Positions 41,125 to 53,374 of a stretch of 64,000 bases of DNA are shown here, in pieces. Below the pieces are notes generated by a model. The model was not told the DNA's origin and searched no databases. It was given only the letters and a program-made list of their open reading frames with translations. Each line of letters starts with the position of its first letter. Positions within the stretch are counted from its first letter, which is position 1. Origin of the DNA: Scylla paramamosain (Eukaryota > Arthropoda > Malacostraca > Decapoda > Portunidae); NCBI RefSeq assembly GCF_035594125.1, contig NC_087178.1, positions 12,163,251 through 12,227,250 on the forward strand. The letters are read 5' to 3'. A program made the position numbers and the translations under genes.

Positions 41125-41428
41125 TTATTCATAATTCTCTTCAGTCTCGGTTAAAAAAAAAATCACTCCTTCGCAACACAAATGCATTACGTCTTTATGG
41201 ACATGTAGGAATAAAAATAAATAATTAGATGAATAAAATAAATAAAAAAGGGCGCCCGCAACCATGGTATCTTTCAGATCATCATAAGGCCTCATATAAA
41301 AATCCAATCAAAATATTCATCCTTGCTAATCATCACACTCCAATCACCTCAGAATCTTGATTACCATGACAACAAAGTGACTTCCGTTGGTCTGTTACTC
41401 TCTTCGAGATTTACGAAGCCTTGGGGAG

Positions 41429-41429
<1 letters not shown>

Positions 41430-41514
<85 letters not shown>
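41430..41514. repeat. (GA)n microsatellite
   Basis: Uninterrupted GA run. Confidence 0.95.
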
Positions 41515-41519
<5 letters not shown>

Positions 41520-43430
41520 TGTTGAAAATATGTATAATCCAAATAATTCCTTCTTGTTCATTTGCGTCAGAACATTAGTGGGTTCGAGCATTGCTGGCGA
41601 AAAGGGACGATTTTTCAGAGAACATTTATGGCGGTAACAAACACGGCCAGCCAGCACAAGTCAAGGACAAGGCAAGGCAAGGGCGAAAGGGAAGCAAGCA
41701 TGTATACACTCGTACGTACTTCTCAGCAGCAAAGACCGTTGTTGGAATGGCTTTTGTTATCAGAGCATGACGGCAAAAGGCTCACGTGTTTTTTTTTATT
41801 TATTTATTTTATTCTAGATTAGACAGTGCAGCTTATCACAAACAGCCTCGTAAAGACTCAACATGTCTACTGCCCTTTCTTCTTTCTTTATGCTTTTTCG
41901 TACATACCGCAGTGCTGTCGCCTGTGCCTCACTCACTGTCTCCCATAATCACCGTTCATTTTCAGCGTTGTTGTGATTCTGAAATGACGTGGTTTGCATT
42001 GATAGCCAACTGCTGTCTTGTCCATCCCGCGGTGGTGGTGATGATGGTAAAGTTTACTTCGTGTCATGTTTAATAGTATAATTGGTCTTGTCTCCACTAT
42101 ATGTAAGATAATCAAGGTGATGTTGGAGATGCATCAGCGCTTTAAGAAGCAATGTATTTACCTGTACTAATATTGCAAAGTGACTGCAGGTAAATCTTAT
42201 ACAGACCTTTGTTTTTACAGTTTGCCGAGGAATTTCACGATAATCTCTTAATCCTACACATACGTATTTAAATATTATTATTCAAGAGACACCAATATAA
42301 CCCAATTCTTAATGAGTATGAGCGTGGGGCGCCGCGAGGTCGTTGCTTGATACATGTTACCCTTCCACTGGGCTTTTGGTGTTAATGTTTTCTTGATCGT
42401 TATTGAAATCGTTCAGCACAACTCTGTCACAGCGTCCCACCGTCAGTATATATTTTTTTTGGTTGGCAACAATTCTGCATTTTTCTCTACATACCTAGAA
42501 AATGAAACACGGTACACGTACATTAATTGCACATACGCGTCTCCTAACAACCGTGTGCACAAGTTGGGCTCATTCTACAGTGTTATTAGGGCACCGCGCG
42601 GGCGCCGCTACCCTCTGAGGGCAGCCTTGCACTAACCACGCACTATACACACCCACACTCACACTGCTACGCTAACACTACGCGGGCATGACTGACACTA
42701 CTTGAGGATGGGATTTGGTACACGACTCTCTTGCCTTACGCTACTATGTACAAAACATCGAGGAATGCCAGAATGAGGCCAAATACGTGACGTTACTCTT
42801 CACTCTGGCGTGAGGCGTACCCGTACCCGCGGCAGCAGTACACCGGACACCAGCGTGAGGGCAAGACTTGTACACTCACTCAAACTGCGTGAGTTACTGT
42901 GATTTGCAATGATCCGCGGTTGATATCTTGAACAGATTGTGGCATTCTTGTTCTCCCTATTGGCCTACACTAAATATAACATTGGTGAGATTCCTCGGCG
43001 CTTGTTTGGCGCCTCCCGGCAGCCCTCCCCTCCCCTTCTCTCCAAGCAGGAGGTGCGGGGCTGGTGGGGCGGCGAGCTAGGGCGCTGCACCACGGACGCG
43101 CCTTTGCACCACCTCAGAACTGGCAATGGTGACTCGCTGACAGCATCTCTCCATCATACACCTGACTTTTGTCTTGAAGCGGAAAGTTTGGACTGCGAGT
43201 TGGGTTGTCAAGGTGACAGTTATCATAGAGACAGTTAACATGACACTTCACTAGAAACATACGGTATTTTTTGCTTTGGCGTGGAAAAAATTATGTTGCA
43301 AGCTATCATGGTGGCTGTTATGGTGACACGTGGTCATGACAGAGTCTTCATAATTCCCAGAAGTTTCTTTTCTCCACGTCCTACTTCGTAAAATACTTAT
43401 AACTTCCTTGAACTTCTTCTTTCACACCAC

Positions 43431-43492
43431 TTCTCGTCCGATCAGTGAAGTTAAGCAACGTTGGGTCCGGTTAGTACTTGGATAGGTGGTTC
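43431..43492 (+). pseudogene. 5S rRNA-like fragment (internal promoter region)
   Basis: TTCTCGTCCGATCAGTGAAG and then TTAAGCAACG..GGGTCCGGTTAGTACTTGGAT match the central part of 5S rRNA, with the A-box and C-box control regions. The flanks do not match 5S, so it is a truncated pseudogene or the head of a 5S-derived SINE. Confidence 0.7.
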
Positions 43493-44240
43493 TCCTCCAC
43501 ATTTCACCTCCCAAAGTGCGCTCCACTGCACCGCCATGCTGGCTGTTATATGGCTAAGCGTGGACATAACCCGCTGGAAAATGGATAACGAGAGCAGCTC
43601 TAATAACACGACCACAGGTAATTATTATATGAACCGTTATCACCACACGAGCACCGCCATCACATGAACCGCGACCACAACACACATACGTACATACCCC
43701 GTGCGGGAACACGGCGCTGTAAAAAGGGAGATTCCATTACGCTCCAAACGCACGCTGGAATACTGGAATATGCCGCCTAATTTGATCAAACAAACCTGCA
43801 TAGCCTGAAAGATTATTTTTTGTTTTGGTCACAATGGATATGAAATGTGAGGGTATACGTGTTTCACCACAAAGCCGTGATTCCTAACTTCACTCTGCCT
43901 TCCCGCCACCCTTACTGCCTTCCCATGAATCATCTGGCTTCACGTGAGCGTGGATGTTGCTCTGAAAATACCGCGCAATGCCTGAAGCTAAATCTTACAC
44001 ACCTGTTTTATTCGCAACTCATCTATTACAATGTAACTCGAATGACTTTACGTGTGCCTTGCCGCTGACGACAAAGAACTGCTTCAAGATTCACGGTGTA
44101 ACTTTATGGTTCTGAACAAATGTTGATAAATGTGTACCCAAATGTTACATATCACTTAGTATTAGATCTTTAACACTATAGGCCTCCTTTGAGCATATCT
44201 TTACTAATTTCCTGTTTCCCTGAGTCCACAAGACTGAGAT

Positions 44241-44275
<35 letters not shown>

Positions 44276-45113
44276 ATCAAACACAAAATCAAAGTCACTG
44301 CAGGAATGGAGATGTGTAATAAATAAATAAGAGGCTGTACCTCGGCAACTCATCGAGGGTGTGTACCTTGTGTATCTGAAACGCTGGCTGCGGTACAAGC
44401 AACGGCGGTGTGGGCGGCGCTGCGGCGGCCACTCCACGCTGCGCCCTCCCTACCACCCTCCTCACCCTGCCGCCGGTGCTGGCAGCGTTATGAAGTACAA
44501 CACACAACTATATGGGACGTTTCCAATATCTGCAACACAGATATCCTATTTGTATGTTAGCGACATTGACATCGATGTTCACGAAATACGAGTTACAGCG
44601 GCCAGGAGCGACTAACTCACCGTCCTCTTTCATATTTCTATACGAAAATAAGCTTTCTCGATAAATATCATGATCCTAATATATAAAAAAAAAAAACATA
44701 ATAAAAACTTCGTATTCTCAGCTCAGACAGTTCACTTAAAATTAAGGTTTTCCAGCAAATACCTAACATTATATGTTAATCTGCGTGCGTGTGTCAGGCG
44801 CCCGACCCCCAGACAGCACTGCGCAGTCCCGCCTGGGAGTCGCGCGCCTGGCCATTCTTGGCCGACGTTACAAACAGTTACAAAGCTACACTACTTGATC
44901 ACTAGTACACCAAGATGACTCGTGCAGAAGGCTCAGTACTGCACTGCCTCACAGTCCCGCCAGGGTCACGCTGCATCGGGTGGGTTGAGCAGTAACTCTA
45001 CACGTCACGAGAACCGAATGTGCGCTGCGTTGTTGATGGTATTGTTGGTGTTGTTGGTCAGACGGCAGTGTAGTAATGACCCCCGGCTGGCCTCCTCCCC
45101 CCGCCGGCCGCTC
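43493..45113. other. Unannotated region between the 5S fragment and globin
   Basis: Contains a (CA)n run at 44242-44272. The 3' UTR of the globin gene (minus strand) should lie just left of 45114. No other gene seen. Confidence 0.5.
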
Positions 45114-45332
45114 TCAAGATCCTTTGTCCGTCTTGGAGCTGCTGTTCCCTTCCTCCGAGTTGATCGCCTTCTTCTCGTTGTCGTTGGGCTCCTTCGACTC
45201 AGCCAGCTCGTAGCCGCGCACCACCGTTTCGATGAGGAACTTGATGGTGATCCTGTAGATGTTGTCCATGTTGTCGGTGTAGCGATCCCCCAGCGTGAGC
45301 CGCACGGCCTCCAGGAACGGGTGCTCGATTTT
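45114..45332 (-). CDS. Globin, last coding exon
   Basis: Follows a CCCGGCAG acceptor. Reads KIEHPFLEAVRLTLGDRY, then NIYRITIKFLIETVVRGYE, the G and H helices of a globin. A hydrophilic tail of about 30 residues follows before TGA. It joins the exon at 46336 in phase 0 (TGG then AAA). Confidence 0.85.
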   Translation of the reverse strand, partial: KIEHPFLEAVRLTLGDRYTDNMDNIYRITIKFLIETVVRGYELAESKEPNDNEKKAINSEEGNSSSKTDKGS

Positions 45333-45806
45333 CTGCCGGGCAAACACTAATTAGAGGTGGTAAGTAGGAAGAGACAGGTAACCCCTAAGCCGCTGATGAC
45401 ACTGACGCCTGTTGCTTCATCTGAGTGACCCTTAACTGTTTTACTGAGCCGTAATAAAACTACTTATATATTTGAACTACTCAGTCATTCGCTGTATCCG
45501 TAGTGTCTTTTAAAACTGTTCTGCTTCACTTTAAGACTTGCACTATTTTATCAAGTTCGAGAGGCCATAGCAGTGAAGGGTTAAGAGAAAATTTTTTTAC
45601 CATTACTATTACTGTTATTACTGAAGAACATGATAACGTATGATAATAATGAGACATCAGAAAGCTACTTAGGCAACTCATGGTAACTTCTGGGCACTTA
45701 AAACTTACCAACCGCCATTATTTTCTTTATTTATCCAAACTCCTCTTGAAATTACGAAATGACTGTGCGTCTGCCGCGCTCTTGCTAAGTTTGTTCCTCT
45801 TATCTA

Positions 45807-45813
45807 CTGCTAT

Positions 45814-45859
<46 letters not shown>
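45807..45859. repeat. (ACT)n microsatellite in globin 3' flank/intron
   Basis: Trinucleotide run within the globin intron. Confidence 0.9.
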
Positions 45860-45860
<1 letters not shown>

Positions 45861-46335
45861 TCATCTTCACAAACAGCCACATTTTCACCGTCATCACCAA
45901 CACACCCTTCCAAACATCACCACAATAACCCGAACACGACAATGCCACCACACCAGCACCAACATTATATCTGCACCACATGAGCTGCAGGTAGTGGCAA
46001 TAATGCTAACACACACACACACACACACAAAGGGTAATAAGTGCTAATATCACCTCTAACATTTACCACAGTATCATTACACAGAAACTCCACGCAATGC
46101 ACTTCTCTTTTCCCTTTTTAATACCCCAAGATGCCTCCCCTCATGCCCGCCACCCTCCCTGCACCCAAACAAAGCACGGAGACAATGGAACAGAAGGTTT
46201 AATACAAACCACATTACCAAAGGCTACAGAAAAAAAAAGACTGGAATGCCCAGCTTCAGGCTAACTGGTTATACTTCAGTTCTTTCGTTCACTTCATAAG
46301 GCTGCTCTTTTTTCTAGTCCTCGGCATCACCTTAC

Positions 46336-46567
46336 CCAGAAATACTCCTTTTTGAACCCCGGGATCTTGCGATGAGAGGCGCCGATCTGGTGGAGGAGGC
46401 CAAAGAAGAAGTCCACGTTGTCCATGGCCTTGATGCCCTCGTCAATGGAGTTCATGACCATGGTGGCGTGCTCGGCCAGCTCCAGAGACTCGGCCTGCTC
46501 GTCCCGCCTCCGCAGCTGCCGGAACTTGGTGAACAGCGTGATCAGCTCAGAGTGGTTCTCGAACAGC
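46336..46567 (-). CDS. Globin, central exon (helices C-F with both heme histidines)
   Basis: Between TATTCCAG and TGG|GTAAGG. Reads LFENHSELITLFTKF, then LAEHATMVMNSIDEG and IGASHRKIPGF. The His in AEHATMVMN fits distal E7 and the His in GASHRK fits proximal F8, as in neuroglobin and globin X. It is a heme-binding oxygen or NO-related globin, probably cytosolic or membrane-attached in the globin X manner. The exon(s) for helices A-B were not found upstream, and the tail is charged and low complexity. Subfamily is uncertain. Confidence 0.85.
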
Positions 46568-46823
46568 CTGGAATACAAGGGCGTGGTGAGGACTAGTGAT
46601 GTTTGTAAGTGGTAATGGAGGATGCAACAAGGATGATATAAGCAAAATCATGAAGTTATGGTTACGATTAGAATGGACAGAGTTTTGTAAATGATACAGG
46701 GGTTATAATAAGGCTGACACACGCAAAATCCTTATCCTCAAGTCTTTAAATAGTATAGGGAAAAAAAAAAGGATGCCACAAGCAAAATTTTTAGGGTCAG
46801 TAATCAAGCCTGATAAAGCTAGA

Positions 46824-46934
<111 letters not shown>

Positions 46935-47237
46935 GAAATTGGTTTTTAAATAGAGTGACAAATGGATGGAATATACTTAATATTCATCTTTCCTGGAGTG
47001 TCAGGCAACTTCCCGAAATAGAGCAAACAAATGAAACGTCTCAACTCTCCCCTGAATTACCACCTCGCACACAAATGAGCTCATTCAACAGACGATCAAA
47101 CTTTTGCAAGTGTTTATTGGTCGCAGCCTCGCATTGCACAGCTCTCGGCTCTCCTTTTCGTTTTTAATTACTCCCGTTTTCTTCAATTCAGTATTTTTCC
47201 TTGAGAATTTAATCATAATTCCTAACGTATAAATTGC

Positions 47238-47408
<171 letters not shown>

Positions 47409-47486
47409 CTTTACAGGTGTGCGCATTAATATTTCTAAAAAAATATACAAATAAAGATACCAATTACAACGCAATATTAAAACAAC

Positions 47487-48128
47487 AATTATTATTAAAG
47501 GTTTATTGAGTATTATGTCACATATACATATATACATATTGCACAAAAAGAAAAATGTACATGAATATACATAATACACAAAGCGGGCACCAGCCCGCAG
47601 GTGGGGGAGTCTTGGGTCCCGGTGGTGGGCGGTGCGGTGGCGCGGCGAGGAGTGCTACTCGCCGGTCAGAATAAGGAGCTGCGACCTGTTCAGCGGTGTG
47701 GGGGCGCTGCCCTGAGAACTCGCAGCATCAGGTCTGTGGGCGTGTGGTGGACGATGAGGGCAGCCCTGGCCTCGCGGCTGCTGAGGAGATCACCGCCTAC
47801 AGGATGGGCCGGTGGTGACGGCGTTGGTCTGAGGGCGGCGGTGGCCGGACAGGACAGTAGGTAGTGCACTAGCAGGTGGCGGCTGTGCCTCCCGCAGTGG
47901 TCGCACTCCTGCCCCCGAAAGTCGTCGTACAGCTGTTCCATGGTGCAGTAGCCCAGCCTTACGCGTTGCAGCAACACGCCGTCTGCTGACTCTGCTCTGG
48001 GCTGCTGCTGGGAGGCGTCCAACGACTGGTAGCCAGTGGCGGAGGCGTACCAAGCTGCCTGTCTCTTCCTTGTTTCCAGCTGCCGGTGTGTGTGGCGGGC
48101 GCGCTTGGTTGCGGCGAGCCTGGCTTGC
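47487..48128 (-). mobile_element. Family A LINE, 3' fragment (copy A3)
   Basis: Reverse complement matches the RNase H C-terminal part and 3' UTR of A2 (the CDHCGRHSRHLLVHYLLSC region, then the AATAAACC tail). It is truncated at a (CA)n tract on its 5' side. It lies between the globin exons and the NudC 3' end. Confidence 0.9.
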
Positions 48129-48129
48129 G

Positions 48130-48168
<39 letters not shown>
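48129..48168. repeat. (CA)n microsatellite
   Basis: Abuts the 5' break of A3. Confidence 0.9.
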
Positions 48169-48170
<2 letters not shown>

Positions 48171-48435
48171 ATACTAATAAAATGATCAATAAACACATTT
48201 TTTTCTCGGGAATAAAAAGGTTTATTCATGAAAAAAAATCATAAATAAAAATACAAACACACACATTTTAAGTTTAAATCTTTCCTTTAATTTTTTTTTA
48301 TGAATTATATAAAAAAAATATTTGGAATGCAGAGAGAGATAGAGAGAGAGAGAGAGAAAGATTATCACAGAAAGCTCTACAATAAAATAAAGAAAAAATT
48401 AATACAAAATGAAAATAAATGATAATAATAATAAT

Positions 48436-48440
<5 letters not shown>

Positions 48441-48505
<65 letters not shown>
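48441..48505. repeat. (GA)n microsatellite
   Basis: Uninterrupted GA run. Confidence 0.95.
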
Positions 48506-48507
<2 letters not shown>

Positions 48508-48572
48508 CCTATTCTTTACTTAAAATTTCACTTTTTTGTTTTTTCATTTGTTTAATTTTGTGCAAAGTTGAA

Positions 48573-48573
48573 A

Positions 48574-48632
<59 letters not shown>
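48573..48632. repeat. (ATT)n microsatellite
   Basis: Trinucleotide run followed by a T/C-rich stretch up to about 48980, which lies in the NudC 3' flank. Confidence 0.95.
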
Positions 48633-48990
48633 CATTATTATTTCTAATTTCTACTTTACTTATCTTCATTTTCTTTCTCTCTCTTCATTCCTTTCTTCTT
48701 TCATTTTTTTCTTTCCATCTCTTTCTTATTTCCTTAATTCCTCCTTCTTCTTCTTTTCTTCTTATTCCTTTCACAATTTCTCTCATTTTCTTTATTTTTG
48801 TTCTTTTTTTCTTATTTCCATCTTCTTTTTCATCTTTTTCTTTCAATTCTTAACTTTTTTCTTGTTTATTTTTTCGTTTCTTCTTCTTCTTCTTCTTCTT
48901 CTTCTTTCGTTTTTCTTTCTTCCTCCATTTTCTTTCATTATCTTCATTTTTCCATTTTTCTTGTATTTCCATCTTTATCTTCATTCTCTT

Positions 48991-49042
48991 TTAACTAAAT
49001 TTACATTTTGAAAAGTCCATCTCTGGGTGTTGTTCCATAAAC
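48991..49042 (-). CDS. nudC: NudC, last coding exon
   Basis: The minus strand after TCTCTCAG reads G then FMEQHPEMDFSKCKFS and TAA. This is the conserved C-terminal end of NudC. The first G completes the Lys codon split at the upstream donor (AA|GTAAGT), so the join is exact. A GA microsatellite forms the pyrimidine tract of the acceptor on the minus strand. Confidence 0.92.
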
Positions 49043-49098
<56 letters not shown>

Positions 49099-49953
49099 TC
49101 ATTAATTTCTTCTTAAATACGTCAACAAAATTATTATTTTCTTCTTTTTTCTCTATTCAATTATTCTATTTTCTTCATTATTCCTCTCTTTATCCTTAAT
49201 TTCTGTCCTCCCTATCGAGTTTTTAGTTAATCTTACAATATCTATTATTTCTCCTTTTCTTCCTTTATCTACCTATTCTTTTTCCATTTCTCTACACCCA
49301 AAATTATCATAGTTTTTCCTTATTCCCATATTTATCACCAGTTTTTACCCTCCATGGCCTGTATAGAATAAACTTATCATTATCAAGTATTTCTCCTTTT
49401 CCTCCTCTATTTATCGATCCTTTCCCCATCTCCCTATTCCAAAAATGATTGTAGTTTTCTCCTATTCCTTCTTTTATTCTGTCTTCCTCTACCTCCGTTT
49501 ACTCATCTCTTAATGAACTATTTCTCCTTTTCTTCTTCTATCCATTCATGTTTTCCCAATCTCTCTATTTCAAAAATTTTTATACTTTCCTTATATTCCC
49601 TTCTATATTCACTCTTCTATTCCTCTTCCTTCCTTCCTTCCTTCCCTTTCTTATTTCAAAACCCTTAAAAAAATACCCTTGTTTCATTTCACTGCTTAAT
49701 TTTCATTATCCCTCTTATCCCTTCGTTTATCACGTCTCCCTCTCTTCCCATCACTCTGTTCTTCCTTTATTCCTTCCTTCCACCATTTCTTCCCCATCTC
49801 CTGTCCTCCTATTTCTCCCAAACAAACCATTTCTTTAAATCCTTCGTTTTTCATTCGTTTTTTGTTTAGTCCCCCCTCCTCGTCCTCCTGATCCTCCTCT
49901 TCTTCTTCTTCCTACTCTTCCCTTCCTCTCCCATTCCTTAACCCATCACTTAC
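49043..49953 (-). other. NudC intron, pyrimidine-rich on the plus strand
   Basis: 911 bp, mostly T/C-rich on the plus strand, with a (GA)n run at 49044-49092. No other feature. Confidence 0.7.
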
Positions 49954-50156
49954 TTCTTCAGCACATCCTGTTTCTTCTGCTCATCTGAGGTTGGTAAGCC
50001 CATTTCCTTCTGCCGCTGATCGTACATCATTTTCTCTACCATTCCTCTCGTCTCCCCGTCAAGATCACCAAGTTTGGACGGCTCCGGGTTGACATTTTGC
50101 GTGTTTATCTCCGGGTCAGAGGTCACCAGCTTTGACCACCATTCCATTCGGTTGAT
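49954..50156 (-). CDS. nudC: NudC, penultimate coding exon
   Basis: Between CACCTCAG and AA|GTAAGT. Reads [18 protein letters not shown], then [18 protein letters not shown] and [15 protein letters not shown]. This is near-invariant NudC sequence following the CS domain. NudC is a cytosolic p23-like co-chaperone that works with Hsp90, Lis1 and dynein in nuclear movement and mitosis. Confidence 0.95.
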
Positions 50157-50189
50157 CTGAGGTGATGGGAGGGTGATGGGGTGAGTTTG

Positions 50190-50535
50190 AAAGGGGGAAC
50201 TATGGTGAAATGTTGTATTTTAAGGGGGACTATGCTAAAATATTGTCTTTTTTAAGGGGGACTTCGCTAAAATATTGTCTTTTTTAAGGGTAACTATGGT
50301 AAATCTGCGTTTTGAAGGTACTATGCTAAAAATATGAGTTTCTAAAGGGGACTTCGCTAAATTAAGAGGGTTAGGGCAGGGATACGAGTGTGTTTAAGGG
50401 GGACTTCGCTAAATTAAGAAGGTTAAGACAAGGATACGAGTGTTTTTAAGGGGGACTTCGCTAAATTAAGAAGGTTAAGACAAGGATTCGAGTGTTTTTA
50501 AGGGGGACTTCGCTAAATTAAGAAGGGTTAAGACT
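50190..50535. repeat. 52-bp minisatellite in NudC intron
   Basis: ACTTCGCTAAATTAAG recurs at 50351, 50403, 50455 and 50507, with shorter diverged relatives (GGGACTATGCTAAAATATTG) further left. Confidence 0.85.
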
Positions 50536-50621
50536 ATTTACTTGGGTTTATCTATACTAAAATTAGTTTCTCGCTAATTTGTAGTGGCTAAGTTGATAAA
50601 TACTACTACTACTACTACTTT

Positions 50622-50735
50622 ATTATTATTAAAGGTTTATTGAGTATTATGTCAACATATACATATATACATATTGCACAAAAGAAAAAATATACATGAA
50701 TGTACATAATACACAAAGCGGGCACCAGCCCGCGA
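50622..50735 (-). mobile_element. Family A 3' tail only (copy A4)
   Basis: About 110 bp matching just the family A 3' UTR and TAA tail, then an abrupt change to unrelated sequence. It could be a severely deleted LINE or a SINE sharing the LINE tail. Confidence 0.75.
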
Positions 50736-51839
50736 GCTGCTAGTGAGACACTACTTGTCGCGGACACTGGCACACTCAACACACGAGACTCGACACCGTA
50801 GCTGGCCCGTTCTGGCCGCTGAGCGAAAGTGCTGTACTCTCCATTTATGCCACCACACCTGCCTCTCCTCGCCGAACTAGGAAGCACCGGTACCTTAGCG
50901 ACTGTGCTGACTGGCAAGGCCAGGCCGAGAAGATACCACAGAAGCCTCTACTAGTTCCTGAGCACCGGCACCTTCGCGGCTGTGATCCTGGGACTGGATA
51001 CGTTCTTCTGAGACTGCAGAATTTGTAGACTCACGATTGGAGGAAGTGCACGCTCAGCACAACAGTGAGGCTCCCTCCTTGGGAACCTCATAAGTCCTGT
51101 GTACCGGGGACTCCATTGCTGAGTCCCGCCCAGGCACCTCTCTCTCCCACTATATCTTTTCTTTTTTCGTCCTTAGAGTCCCCTGTTGTGTGAAGGTGAA
51201 CCCCGAGGCTTGCACGAGGGGGGCCCTTAGAGGGCTGCCTTAAGCACAGCAGAAGGGTTGGACAAAACTCTGGTAGGGTTAGGAGCACAGCAGGGTGGTC
51301 CCGACAGTTTTTAGGAACTGGGCCATCAAACTGCTTTGCATAGGCAGGCATCTTCTAATTCACTATCCATAGTTGTGTTGTATGTCGGGCCTTGGCCCCT
51401 TGTAGGATTTCTTTTTATTATTATTATTATTAAACATAACGGAGAAGGCAGAGTGGGACGAGCGCAAGCGCTATAAGTTGCCAGATGACAACCCCCACCC
51501 ACCTTGACCGTAGAAAGAAGAAAGGAAAAGCAATTAGCACAATAGTAGGATGAAATCAGAGCAGGAGGAGAAAATAGGTTAAACAATTATAAAGAACGCC
51601 TCAACGAACTGAGAATTATTAAAACTCACAAAAAAATTCAACAAAAAAAATCAACAATTCTGACTTATTTAATATATGTCAGACAACACGAGTAAATGTA
51701 GTATAACTACTTAAAACTTGATGGTATAAAATCACAGGTATAGTTACATAATTTATCACCGGTATAGCTGCAAAAGCAACCAGAGTTTAATTGACTAGAC
51801 TCTTCATGACTAGACTCTTTATGACGCCAACTTGAAAAA
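50736..51839. other. Unannotated region, upstream/5' UTR of element B1
   Basis: No NudC exon recognised here. The right part presumably holds the 5' UTR of the family B element. An ATT run lies at about 51417-51433. Confidence 0.4.
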
Positions 51840-53279
51840 ATGCCTAGAGTGAAGATAAAACACCCAGACACCAGCCAAGAACGAAGACTACTACTACTAA
51901 GAACTCTGTCTGAGAACATAATATATGCCACCAGGATCATCAATGCTCAAGATGGCTTCATCGTACTCACTCGCAGCGACGAAGAAATCGACAAAATCTT
52001 TCAAGAAAAAGTTTTCCAAGAACTTAAGAAAAACAACTTCCAAGCAGTCCTTCCTCCAGAGCTAAAAGCAAAAAGGACTGTACTTACATTCAACACTGAT
52101 GACTTTATCTTCCACCATACCGAGAAAAAAATTGAAGAAGAGCTACTAGCAAAAAACCAATGGATGAAAGAAGGAATTGACTCGATTTTCAAGATCCCTC
52201 GAACCAAAATAATGAAGATCACTTTCAAGGAAGCCGTAGCAGCAAAGAAGGCCACAGATAATGGCATCTTAGGATTCCATATGAGTATACCACCACACGC
52301 AATCAAAATTGAAGAATACGTCCCACTTCTCACATGCCTCAAATGTTACGCCATCGAGGACCACACCACACCAAAATGCCCCAAATTCCAAACTTTCAAA
52401 ATTTGTTCAGAATGCAGCTCACCTGACCACACATGGAGAGACTGTAATGCAGGTGCAAACAAAAAATGTGTAAATTGCAAGGGTGAACATAGGACACTGG
52501 CCAACAAATGTCCTATGAGAAAGAAAGCCATTGAAGAAAAACGACAGCTCAAAAAGAACACTAACACCAAAACATACAGCAACGTAACTACAAGTAACAC
52601 AAACATAGCTCCAACCAACATATCAAGCTCTTTCCCTGTATTAGAAAAACAAACAGCTAAAAAAATGATAGCATGCATGATGCATGCTCACCTAATTAAT
52701 GCAATAAACCCTGGATCATATAATAGTGAATTTAACAGAGCACTCAAGCTCAATAATCTCCCCCCAGTAAACCTGCCAGACAACCCTCCTTCACAGAAAA
52801 TCTTGGATCTTACGAAAGATAATCAAACACCTACACCAAATGAAAACACACAGAATACCAGCAACAACACAACACAAGACAACACTAACCCACCACAACA
52901 CACAGAACACACAGAACAGGAAGACATCTCACAAAAAGAAATGCCACCACTGGAGAAAATATCCAGAGAAGCAATTGGCCTGCAAATAATAACGAAGAAA
53001 AGCGAAGGTTGGCCAAAAGAACAAACATTCTCACTACACAGACTAAAAGTAGGAATAAACAATGGCCTCTACAAATTCCGATACCGCAACCCCACATACA
53101 CAGAAGAGGAAATATTGCTATACATACTTAACAATGACATAGACCTCACTAACTGCTGGTGCACCACAGACGACACACAATTTAATAAGATACGTAACGG
53201 CCTTCTCCAAGAACTCACCCCACCTCCAAACAAAGCCACAAAGACCTATAAGAACAGACACAGACACTCATCTAATTAA
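51840..53279 (+). CDS. Family B LINE ORF1 protein (B1)
   Basis: 479 codons starting MPRVKIKHPDTSQER. An RNA-binding core is followed by three CCHC-like knuckles at about 160-220 (CLKCYAIEDHTTPKC, CSECSSPDHTWRDC, CVNCKGEHRTLANKC), a long Asn/Thr-rich linker, and a conserved C-terminal block (KKSEGWPKEQTFSLHRLK). B2 has the same layout in 495 codons. Nucleocapsid-like role is inferred. Confidence 0.85.
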   Translation: MPRVKIKHPDTSQERRLLLLRTLSENIIYATRIINAQDGFIVLTRSDEEIDKIFQEKVFQELKKNNFQAVLPPELKAKRTVLTFNTDDFIFHHTEKKIEEELLAKNQWMKEGIDSIFKIPRTKIMKITFKEAVAAKKATDNGILGFHMSIPPHAIKIEEYVPLLTCLKCYAIEDHTTPKCPKFQTFKICSECSSPDHTWRDCNAGANKKCVNCKGEHRTLANKCPMRKKAIEEKRQLKKNTNTKTYSNVTTSNTNIAPTNISSSFPVLEKQTAKKMIACMMHAHLINAINPGSYNSEFNRALKLNNLPPVNLPDNPPSQKILDLTKDNQTPTPNENTQNTSNNTTQDNTNPPQHTEHTEQEDISQKEMPPLEKISREAIGLQIITKKSEGWPKEQTFSLHRLKVGINNGLYKFRYRNPTYTEEEILLYILNNDIDLTNCWCTTDDTQFNKIRNGLLQELTPPPNKATKTYKNRHRHSSN

Positions 53280-53374
53280 AGCTAATACAGCAACTAGAAC
53301 CGTTACCACAGAACAATGCTAAAACAAAACACTAACACAACACAATTCACCACAGACAAAACACAACACTTAAC

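Larger units (their letters stand above)
36361..43430. other. Unannotated region with microsatellites
   Basis: Holds repeats: (TC)n then (GT)n at 37341-37428, (CA)n at 39029-39062, (GA)n at 39201-39258, (CA)n at 41083-41120 and (GA)n at 41430-41514. No coding sequence or RNA gene supported. Confidence 0.5.

Noticed and set aside
41560..41600. GGGTTCGAGC, resembling a tRNA T-loop
   Set aside because: No acceptor stem, D-arm or anticodon arm at proper spacing.
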